From contig NC_134679.1 in assembly GCF_024713945.1 (NCBI RefSeq), positions 5,001-69,000 of the forward strand: a stretch of DNA of 64,000 bases, read 5' to 3'. The translations under genes and the position numbers were made by a program. Below, piece after piece: positions 43,849-64,000 of the stretch (its first letter is position 1; every line of letters begins with the position of its first letter). This DNA comes from Dermatophagoides farinae. Lineage: Eukaryota > Arthropoda > Arachnida > Sarcoptiformes > Pyroglyphidae. The notes below the pieces were generated by a model. The model did not search any database and was not told the origin of the DNA. It saw only the letters and a list, made by a program, of their open reading frames with translations.

Positions 43849-46800
43849 TGAATCAATCAATCACCCTTTGCTCATTGCTAACATGGTTCAACATGGCGTG
43901 ATTTTTGTTCAAATGATCTGATCGAATCATGATGATTCAAGGATTCACACCCAATACACACAACACACACACTTATCATATCACATCACATCATATATTG
44001 ATTAAACAAACAAAACAAAAACCTTGGCAATTTTTCTCTTTTGAAAATAAATTGAAAATATCGAATCGAATAAATGAATAATCTTAAAAAATGAAAAATT
44101 CTAGATACAAGAGAATTATTTTGAAATTAAAAAATTCACATTTTTGATAAATTTCGATTTCTCTGGAGAGTTAATACATTCGTTTTTGTAAAATTTGTGG
44201 CAAATGTCACATGTTCAAACAAAAAAAAAATACAATAAATGTCGAATAACGCCGCAAATTAGCCTGGCTTGAATGACTGAACGATGTTGGTGGCTATCAC
44301 AAGTATGATGATGATGATTTTTGCTTCCAACAAAATAAGGTTCATTTATTCAGCTCATTAACTTTAGATTTTATAATCAACATCCAGGACAGGCAAAATT
44401 GGACTCCACATTGAAATTGTTTTGCTTTGAAACTTTTTTTTCTGCGTTATATTCTGAATTCTCTGGTGAATACGAAACGAAACTCGGAATAAAAAAATCC
44501 AACAACAACAACGAACCACCATCCTCAAAACAACAAAAATACAGAGAGAAAGTTTGACCCATTGAAATTTTTCTGTTCAACATGAAAATTTGTCTTTTCT
44601 GCTAAATGTAAAGTGAAATAGGTGAGTCCTTGTCCATTGTTTTTGTTTTTGATTTGTAATAATTCATATGAAATAATGAGGATGAAGAATTGGGCTTTTC
44701 ATTTCTCCAATCTCCAATCTCAAATAAGTAGACCAGGCCACAGAACAACAACTTGATATTATAATTGGTAATACATTCCAATCTTTTTCCGATAAACAAG
44801 GCAAATGCACAAGACTAACTGAAACTATAGGCAGCAATAAGCAGCTTTAAAATTTGTTTAATCATCATCATCATCATCATCATCATTATTTGCATTCATT
44901 CAAACAAAACGGCGAAATTTTGAGACAAAAAACAAACAAACGAAATGGAAAAAAAATTTGGACCGACCGGCGTCATACAATTATTCCACAATAATAACTA
45001 ACTATTACTAACCGATTTAGTATTTTTTCTGGGAAATGAAATCTTTTATTCTCATCTCTTTTCACTATTTCACATCATCATCATTGAAACAAGTTCCAAA
45101 CAATGAGAAAAAAATGATTGGAAACTTTTTCGCATTCTATATATTGATCTTGGCATCACATTTGAACTGGAAATTGGCAAAAAAGTGAGCGCAAACGCCG
45201 ATCAAAACAAAATGTTCATTAGCTGTGTTAATGTGTTTGGAAAATTGTTGTTCCAAAACACACAAACACACCATCCACCGATTATGAAATTTTTTTTTCT
45301 TGTAAAAAAGTTATCTATTCACTCTAAAAGCTTTGACTACATACGATAATTTGTTCTTTGGTAAAGCAGTCGAATCGAAAATAAAATGGAAAAATTTCAT
45401 ACAACAATCTATGACAGAAAAAGAGATCTCTCTGGATGCATTCAATTCAACTCTTTTTTTGGCTTCGGTTCCTAACAAAGAAACCGATAAAAAAGACTTT
45501 GGTATTAATTTGACTATCAGCATCCATTCTGTTCATTCATTGGATGAACCAATCAAACAGTCTGAAAGAAATGAATTGATCAACAACAAAAATGAACATT
45601 CGATACACTAATGAGAATCAAAAGAAGAAAAACTATTCAGAAATAAATTCCCGGAATCCTTGCTTTACAGTGAGTTGCAAGTTGCAACAAACTGATTCTT
45701 AATAACTGGCAAAGATTGTTTATTTTTGATTCACAAACAAATCCCATCTAATTCCAATTGAATTGACTTGCAAAATGGAATCATTTCCCATACACACGCA
45801 CACAGAAACTGATCACAACCACTATAAACTCGTGTTTGAAAAGTTTTGCAACCAGAAAAATCACCAAAAACACACGCAATAAATGGGTCATCATGAGCTA
45901 AATTGTAATATTGAAATATGAATGATGAATGCTAACAACATGGTGGTCATCACTTTAATGATTCTCTCAGTATCTGATCTGATCTTTCCATTGTGCCGCA
46001 TATATTCGCAGTAATCCGCTTATTTGATTCGATTGGTTACTGGAATAAATGAGAAAAAGAAAATCATGGATTACGTTGTCGAATTCATATAGATCAAAGC
46101 AATGATTATCGTGATGGAGAAATCAACTAGGCCCATAAAAAAGTTTGAAATTGCCTGAATGATGATGAACATGAGTTGAAAAGTTTAAATTTTCCAAACG
46201 AAAAGAACAGAAAACTTTTTCAAAAATATGGTTTGCCAACCAAAAACATAATGGAACCATCAGTTTGATACAATTGTTTGCCAATTTCTACCACAATAAT
46301 ATCTATCGAGTGTGTGGTTTGCCAATCAGTCAGTCAGCAATTAGATTTACTCGTATGACATGTGCGCATTCATTGTATGTGAATCATCATCATCATCATC
46401 ATCATCATCAACGTCGAGTGGAAAGAAAGAAATTATGAGAAAACAAGATAGATAAATGGTTGATGAACATGACATCCATAACATTCACTGCTCACCAAAC
46501 TATTTGGCATCTAACAGAAATCATTGGCTTGGCATCCATTCAAAAATATCATCAAAAGAATTTAATCACACTGTTTGTTTGGCTGGTCCTCAAACTCTCA
46601 TTCATGAACAGAATTTGACTCGAAACAACACACAACTAGCTACTAGTTTCTTGCTGAAAGTAATCCATTCCCCATAATAGCACCCGGTAATAGATGCCGA
46701 TTATCATATTTTTTGTTTGTTTGTTTCACATGGGTTTCACATACGACATTGTAATGTTAGATCTATTTTGATTTTCTTAATATTACCGCTCTAACACATG

Positions 46801-49800
46801 GATCTATGGCCATATATTGCCGAAAATAATGTTCGGAAAGCAACGCAAACAGCACGAAGGAAAAGAATATATTATTCATTTTGAAGTCGTAAGTTGTTTA
46901 TATATCAGTTTGTTCCTTATTATATGGATGATGATGGTAATTATTGATGATGCTGGCCATATGGATGACGATGCAAAAAATGCATTTTAGAGCCAGAAAA
47001 GAAAAAAAAGTCAAACAGCAGTAATACAAGTTGTCATCATCATCATCATCATCATCATCAGCATCATCATCATTATTATTATCATCATTATCATCAAGAA
47101 TCGAGAATCTTCATTGCCGAAAAAAATTAATGTCGAATCGGTTTTTATTGTTATTGTAATCGATGATGGTGGTGGTGGTGGTGGTTACTGTTGCTGATGC
47201 CCCATGTATGAATTCTTGTTCATTTCATGTTATTTCAGTGTGTGTGTGTGTATGTGTATTCAATATTATACAACAACATCAAAATGAAGGAAAATAGACA
47301 GGCATATAGTAAATATTGCTATCCTCTAAACGGCCACTATCGATAGCGACATGATCCATAGTCGATCCAAAACCAAACCAAACAACAACACAACTAACCG
47401 ACCAACTAACAACAACAACAACAACAACAACAATAATAATAACAGAAGACACAATGTGAAAGAAAAAATAAATGAAAAAACGAGATAAACAGCAAAAGAG
47501 AGAGAGAGAAACCCGATTTGGACAGAATCGATCTTTTAGAATAAAAAGACACCAGCAAATATCAGAAATAAAATTTCATCAGTTCTCCTATGCCACCATA
47601 CACACAGACAGACATTAAATTCTGCATTCTGTGGAGTTTTGTATTGGCCAGTTTGTTTGGTTTACCGTTTTTGTTGTTGCCGTTGTTGGACGTATATTTG
47701 GGTTGGCCATTCACGATTCGATGCTGTGTATGATGATGTGGTTGGATACGATTTTCGATTGATGATGTTTTTTCCGATTTTCTCGTTGGTGGGCGTAGGA
47801 AGGGAAAGGAAAAGCTAGAAGCATCGGTGAATGTTGTGACAGAAGAAAAAATTTGGTTTCGCAAATGGCCTTGTGCAATATCATTAATTCAATGATGAAG
47901 TGGTGGAACCAAAACAAAGTATCTGGGTGTGTAGTTCGAAATTTCGGTCGTCAGATATGTTCAATAAAGACTTGCGCATCATAGCAATTTTTGGCCGAAT
48001 AGCGATATCAGTATTGAATAGAAGAACAGAAGCGCCGCATCATTTTTGAATTCTCTTGCCACTACTGTTCAATAGACACATCACTAGAATGCTGCTCCCA
48101 TCTACCATGATTATCGAGGACGTTATTCAATCCACAAAACATGAAACATACAGGAATTTATTTGAAAACAAGTCTCCTCTCTGTCTGTCTCTGTCTGTGT
48201 GTGTGTGTGTGTGTGTGTGCGGAGGAATTCTGCTTCAAGAATAGCAGAAACCAACAATGAATGAATTGAAAATGAAATTGCGCGCGCTATATCTATGGTG
48301 TAAAGAAACTACAATAACGACAACAACAGCAGTTTTCATTGAATGTTGTATCGGGAATCGTTAGTTTGTATTTTTACAAAAATGTTTGTCATCGATTCTC
48401 CTCAAATTGTTTTTGTTTTCTAATTCCGATTCATCATTGTCTTCCTCATTTGTCAATTGTCTAATCGTAATTATAAACTCATCATCATTTTCAAATTGCA
48501 AATTACAAATCTGTCTCTCTCTCTCTGTGTTTGTGTTTAGTTATATGGCAATCAAGTTCAAAATTCATCTCACACATCCACCCACACGCACGCATACACA
48601 AACAAAAGACTGTTGAATTTCAATTAATCGCATTGATCGTGTCATCAGTTTTTTGTTATATGTATCATACATGGTTTGTGTATGTGATTTTTTAAATGAA
48701 AAAAATTGAATCATTCAATCGATTGATTGGTTTATTTTCTTGTTCATAAATTGATTACAAACACACACACACACATGACATGACATGACATGACATGACC
48801 TGATTTGCTTGTGATAAACCTGATAATTTCACAAGTGCATCTTTGCTATCATTCAGAGCAAAAAAGATTCATTCATTATGTCTGTCTGTCTGTGTGAGAT
48901 CATCAAATCCAATTTTTCTTTTTTCTCTTGGTTCTCCACTGTTGTTGCCCAAAGCTTAACACAGAAGCAAAGACGAAACATGTCTCGAGCCTTGAAACCG
49001 ACAATAGAATGAAAAGAAACGAGAACATTCTTGATGTTTTTTGCTCTAAGAATATTCATTCATTGTTCGGATCTTGATTTTTGATTCTGGGATCATTTCT
49101 GGATCATTAGTAAGATTCGTGAAATCATCTTCCGTCTTGTTCATTCTTTCTCTCTCTCTCTCTCTGTGTGTGTGTATTGCCTTACACTATACACACTCGA
49201 CACATTTTTTCCCATTTCTATGTTCGTGATTTTCGGGCAAACCTCTCTCTCTCTCTTTTTATCTTTATGTTTGTTTCGTTCATCATCATCATCATCGTCA
49301 GAAGCATCGTAATATAACATATAACATTTGTCTAATTTTGTTCGTTCATTCATTGCTTGGTTCCTTTGCATCATTTTTATGGAATTTCTATTTCTATTTA
49401 GAATAAATTCACTTATATGTCAAACAAAGTATGATAATAATGATGATCGGCAGCCACGTATTCTTCATCATCATCATCATCATGTGCAATTCATATAGGA
49501 ATTATAATAATTTGAATTTGTATGGTGAGCATCGAAATTTGTTTTCATTCATTGTTGATGATGTGCACTATTAATAGTTTGTCAATGTGTTCATTCGTCC
49601 ATTCATTCGATTATCATCGTCATCATTTTATCTGATTTTTTCTCACAGTTCCTTGTTGTTGTTGTTGTTGATTATCCAATATATTTTCCATCCATTTATG
49701 TATATTTTATATCAGTTTTTCATGTTACAAAGTTCAACAACAATAACCAGATGATGGTGATAATGATAATATGGAACAACAATGGAGCAGCAACAACGCA

Positions 49801-52800
49801 AAAAATCAAATCTGTCGCCCTTCATCGTCGATAGGCCTGATACAATCGCATGAATGCTAATTTGACTTTTGGATGTCTCTGTGTGTCTGTGTGTGTGTAT
49901 AGTTTGGCCAAAATAGTCATCATCAATGCGAATATAGAAGGTATTTTGGATCAATGGCCATAGATTGGATTGCCAATTTTTTCATCATTTGTGTTGTTCA
50001 CATGTGATCCAGCCAATTTTCTTTATCGTGCCGAATTCGATTCTCCATTCTTTTCTTTTCATTCATTGAAATAACAATCGTTTTTGATGTGAACCAGAAA
50101 CAAACACAGCACTGAGAAATTGAGAAATGAAATGAAATGAGAATTGACACAAACACACAAACGCAGAAAGATAGATTAAAGATTGAGATATTCCAATGTG
50201 GATAGATAGATAATAAGAAAACACATCATTTCGAATTGTAGAAAGGGAAAGAGAGAGAGAGAGAAATGAGAAACAAAAAATGCAATGGGTAACTTTTCTT
50301 GAATTTTTTTTTGTTTTGTCGGCTTGTTTCTTCTTTTTCACTTTAGGTTCGGTCCCATACATTTCCTTTGTTGTGCAATTGGGTCTGGTGTCGTTTTCAT
50401 TGCTGTTGAACTTAATTGATTCATTCGATCCAAATTGAAGCTGACATCATAGAACACATTCAACGACAACAAAATGGCAATGGTGATCATAAGAGGTGGA
50501 AAAAAATGGCCAAAATGACAAATTCGTTGGTTTAGTTTATTTCCTCCTGATACGTTACTTTATTATTGGCTTCACAGTTGTCATTATTCGTTAATGTCTA
50601 TCCATTCGTTTGATGATATTTTCAATTCAATCGTCATCATTTGTCATCTACATTTGGTTGAAATGAATTGAAAAATTTTTCTTTTCAATCTTTCTTCACA
50701 ATGATTCAGCAATAGTAGTTCATTATGATTTCGATGATGACGAGAACTTGTTAAATTCAATTGAATCAACGATGCTGCAATATACATGAACAAAAACAAT
50801 GCGATAAATTCATATGTTGTTCAAATAGACTATTTCGACTTAGCCCGGTGGATTTGGGTTGAAATTTTGAACTCTGTGTAATGTAAACAATTTCAATTAT
50901 CATTCTGCTTCTGCAACTCATTGTTAAAAAAACCGCGAAACATTGGTGATGATAATTATTTTGAATTTGTATTTGTATTTCTTTTGTTTTTTTCTCACTT
51001 TAGCTCCAGGACATTCGAGGCGTTATATGTGTCATTCATTCACAATGAACTAGAGTGCAATTCCTGTTTTTTTTTTTAATTTAAATGAAAATTCATGGCT
51101 TGCTCAGATCCACGAACAAATCAATAAACACTACACAACAAAAAAATATTGATTCCGATTGCGAGCATTATGATCATTAAATTTTTTCAACATACAATTT
51201 CTGAATGAAATGAATCGATATCTGACACCCAGGTGAATCAATTATTGCAGAAATGATTGACCAGACAATTAGCAACAATAATTTTTCGGCACACGCAAAG
51301 TCAACAGAAAAAACATTTGGTAACCGACCATAATGAATGTTTGTGTTTTCATCATTCACACAGTGAACATCAACAATAAACTCAATGAAGAATCGAATGA
51401 CTGGATTGATTGAAAGTGATTCACTTTCACTGTGTGTGTGTGTTGTGTTTGATGAAGAGAAAAAAGTAGAAATTATTAGCTCATTAGGATGAATGATCTA
51501 AATATGTGCTGTTCACACCATATATCAAACGACAAACGCCAACCAAATGATGATGTTTTCATCTCGTCCTTTATCGAATGAATGTTGATCCCATGTGAGT
51601 GTGATTTCTCGGTGTGTGTGTGTGTGTGTTTTGTTTGTTTATTTTCCTGTTTTGTCTCTGTTTTTGGGTGATGTAATTTGTGCAATATTTTGATGGCCAA
51701 TATAAATGTCCAATCTGTTTTTGTTTGTGTGTCAAGTGCTGTTAAGTGTTGTTGTTGTTGTTGACCATTGACTCTTCCATCGATATAATGATGATTTGAA
51801 TGTGATAGTGTTATTTGGATGATGTCAGCCGGTCATCCGTTTCATGCATCATGTCTGATCTTGTTTGTTGTTGTTGTTGTGGTTGTGTGAATATCGTTTC
51901 TTAATCATTCTCCAAGTAACATTATGTCGTCGTTGTTGTTGATGATAAACATCACTCATCAAACATTCAATTAGCATCCGCCTATTTTAATCAGCCATCA
52001 ACTAAATAAAATCGACATAGTGACGCGCCCACTTTGTGTGTGTGATCATCAATCCAATATCATCATCACCATCATCATCATCATCATTAATAAGTCACAT
52101 AGAACATCAACAACAACATGACCGCCTTCTAATCATATCATTGGGAGGAAAATCAATTTGCTCAACAAAATTCGCATCGATTAGATTCAATTTGATTTTT
52201 CATTCATCAACAACAGCGACAACAGTATTGATAATAAACACCCAAGTTTAATGGTAGGTGTTTGTTTCAATTTGTAGAATTCGTGTAATGAAAAATGCTT
52301 TTCACAAACCAATTGAAAACAAATTAAAAATTGACTATCATCAGAGTGAAATTAAACTTTTCCACAACAACAATGACAACGACGACGACCGGAAACGAAT
52401 AGGAGATCATGGCGATGATTGTGTTTTGATCATTTCTCATTCTCGGAATAAAGAAAATGTTATTCTTGCTTTCTGTGTAACGACGATGAAAAAATGAAAA
52501 GTTTATTATTATTATTATTATTTGTCCGATTCGAATCGCATCGCATCGTATTATTATTATTATTATTATTATATTTATTTTTAATTTACTTTTCCATTCA
52601 CTCGATTCAATTTTTTCTCTTTATCCTCAAGAATTCCAAAGAATTTTTTCATTCGTTTTTCCCATTTTTTATTTGCTTGGTAAATGCGGAAAAAAAGATT
52701 TTATTCGAAACTCAAAATAATATCAATTCGGCAACAATGTGAGTGAGCAAAGAGGAATGGCTGCAAAACAAAATGAGATTTTTCCGTTTCTCTTTTTTTA

Positions 52801-53282
52801 TCATTTTTGGAAACTAAAAAAAAACTAGAAAACTAAACACATTGACTTGAACTCTTTTTTTCAGAAAACTAAAAACAGTTCAGTGTAAGACCACCATAAG
52901 ACCATTCCATCCATTATTGCATTAGTTGATACTGAAGTGAATACTGGTGGATTGTAAGATGTTAATGATTCCAAGATGATGATCATTTTCATTCAAGTTC
53001 ACAAACATCGTGTGTGTCTGTGTTTGAATCATCATTATGATGATGATTATGATTATATTTAGGTTAGGCTCATATACTTGAGTTTAAAGAAACTATTCCA
53101 CTGTTGCCATAAATTGTTGTTGTTGGTGTATGAATTTGAGTTAATAAAAAAATGGTAACGCAAAAAAGACTCTCTGCCTTGTTTGTTTGCAAAATTTTTT
53201 CAATGTTCTGATGGGAACGATGCGTTTCGAGTTTAGTTTCATTTCCATGTGGATACACATTTCATACATTGGATGTGTGTAT

Positions 53283-53322
<40 letters not shown>

Positions 53323-53995
53323 TAGTTTGTTCATTCTTTTATTTATGATTATTATTTTTCTATAGCTACGTAGTTCCAAGGGTATCCTATTCGTTTCTAT
53401 CTGTGTTATGTAATAAAATAAATGACTAGACCATTAGATCCTATCTTTATGCATTTCCCCCCTCTCATACCCCTCAGTTTGTTCGTTTTGTTGTTGTTTC
53501 CCTCCTGTGTGTCTATAAGAATATTTTGATTGTGAGGGGTGTGAATTGAGTTCTACACACACGCATACAGATAGAATGTTTGTTATGTGTAAGTTCAAAT
53601 TGCGATTCTTTGAATTTTTTTTTTGTTCATGAAACTAATAGTTTGATGTTCATGTGTAATAGTGGCAGTAGTAGAAGTAGTACTGGCAGAACTTGTGGTT
53701 GTCTTTGTCAAAATGATGATGATGCTGAAATGATTGGTCCTTGGCTTCTGTTTTCAACGAAATTTTCAATGGCTGACTTACTGACTGACTGACTGACTGA
53801 CTTTTATAAGAATTTCGAAAAACTTGAAAAAGAACAAACAAAACGAACGAAATGGAAAGAAAAATGGCCAATTTCTTTTCGAAATCGTAATATTCAGCTT
53901 TTATTATTCTCAGTTCTTAGTTTTTTGGATTCAATAATTTTGGCAAATAAAAATGTGCAATATGTTTTTGTTTCATTTATTTTTTAAAGTTGGAC
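43849..53995. other. Gene-poor region rich in microsatellites
   Basis: No defensible exon. Tracts include ATC triplets near 44861-44886, 46385-46413 and 47035-47078, GGT triplets near 47168-47187, AAC triplets at 47407-47437, (TG)n near 48197-48219, TGACA pentamers at 48776-48798, ATC triplets near 52065-52090 and a pure (CA)n at 53283-53321. Open frames here encode Ser-, Leu- or His-rich low-complexity peptides typical of such tracts. Confidence 0.5.
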
Positions 53996-54326
53996 TTTTC
54001 TTGTTTATTATATGCTTATAAATGTTGGCTTCACTTCATTGCATTTTTGAATTTTCTTCATCTCCATGTAATTTCAATTGGAATCGTAGATTTTCAATCA
54101 CGGTGATTATCAAGTCAAGTTATCATAAAGTTATGGATATTGATACAATATCCATTTGTAATTTAATGTTTTGATTATTATTTGCCCCTAAATTATGGAA
54201 TTTTCTTGTTTAGAATATGCTTATAAATGTTGGCTTCACTTCATTGCATTTTTGAATTTTCTTCATCTCCATGTAATTTCAATTGGAATCGTAGATTTTC
54301 AATCACGGTGATTATCAAGTCAAGTT
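53996..54326. repeat. Direct duplication of a 126-bp block
   Basis: The block starting TTTTCTTGTTTA at 53996-54121 is repeated at 54201-54326 with only two visible differences (TT against GA about 13 bases in). The 79-base spacer is unrelated. Near identity means a recent duplication. It does not encode an obvious product. Confidence 0.9.
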
Positions 54327-54661
54327 CAACCAGACCAAAAGAACATTATTGGTTGTTGTTGTTGAAGATTTGATTCTTCATTTTTCTGGTTTTCATGCAC
54401 CAAAGTCAAATACACTGAATATATGAATGAATGACGAAAACACTTGTCCAACGAATGTGGATCAAGTCATCCAGTTGTACATGTTGGATCAATACTATCA
54501 TCAGGCAACTGACAATCAATCCAATTTGAGCATTCAAGAGACCCCTGAAGCTTATTCATTCATTCAACTCAACTCAATAATGGCCAATGATGCAAAAAGG
54601 GAGAGAACTCTATTTATTCTGGCCAACAAATATGTTGTACAACTAGAAACCATTAGGTTTG

Positions 54662-64000
<9,339 letters not shown>

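Noticed and set aside
45333-45611. 92-codon + frame with balanced composition
   Set aside because: It has no ATG at its start (TTG only), no recognisable family and no splice or promoter signals.

Overview
The window looks like nuclear DNA of an acariform mite, probably of the house-dust-mite or scab-mite type. The evidence is strong A+T richness, very dense TCA/ATC, AAC and TG/CA microsatellites, introns of 51-70 bp, two open R1-clade-type non-LTR retrotransposons, and short blocks of the arthropod telomere repeat (CCTAA)n. The species is an inference; the eukaryotic, arthropod-like nature is well supported.

Bases 1-17,700 form a subtelomeric-type array of non-LTR retrotransposons, all on the + strand. 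Four copies end in poly(A) fused directly to CCTAA repeats, as expected of telomere-targeted elements such as TRAS/SART. Element A (1-5424) is cut by the window edge and carries an open endonuclease/reverse-transcriptase ORF2. Element B (5425 to about 12109) has intact ORF1 and ORF2. Elements C and D (12128-15111 and 15119-17362) are ORF-less or internally deleted. E (17404-17614) is a bare 3' tail. The CCTAA strand runs away from the left edge, so a chromosome end lying to the left is the simplest reading. Two structured motifs recur here: a stem-enclosed, pseudoknot-capable motif (four copies) and a hairpin unit with a compensatory base change (four copies).

Bases 17,700-25,300 are a transposon-rich transition zone: a degenerate ATACTGTAGC-type satellite, a candidate solo LTR, a decayed transposon-like coding region on the minus strand, a 36-bp direct repeat around a G+C-rich inverted repeat, a pogo/mariner-type MITE with TA duplication and a hAT-type MITE with a perfect 8-bp duplication.

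Bases 25,300-31,720 hold the two clearest host genes, both on +: a nine-coding-exon ZER1-type gene (CUL2 ubiquitin-ligase substrate receptor for N-terminal glycine degrons) with a very large low-complexity insertion, and an aldo-keto reductase with an apparent GC-AG intron. A weak minus-strand ORF converges on the reductase. A third gene at 42,272-43,518 encodes a TMEM53/DUF829-type alpha/beta-hydrolase-fold protein and carries a one-base frameshift.

The remaining DNA (32.1-42.2 kb and 43.9-64.0 kb) is gene-poor. It holds microsatellites, a 126-bp duplicated block and a (CT)n tract of about 158 bases, with no coding exon I can defend. It may be intergenic or intron of a gene outside the window.
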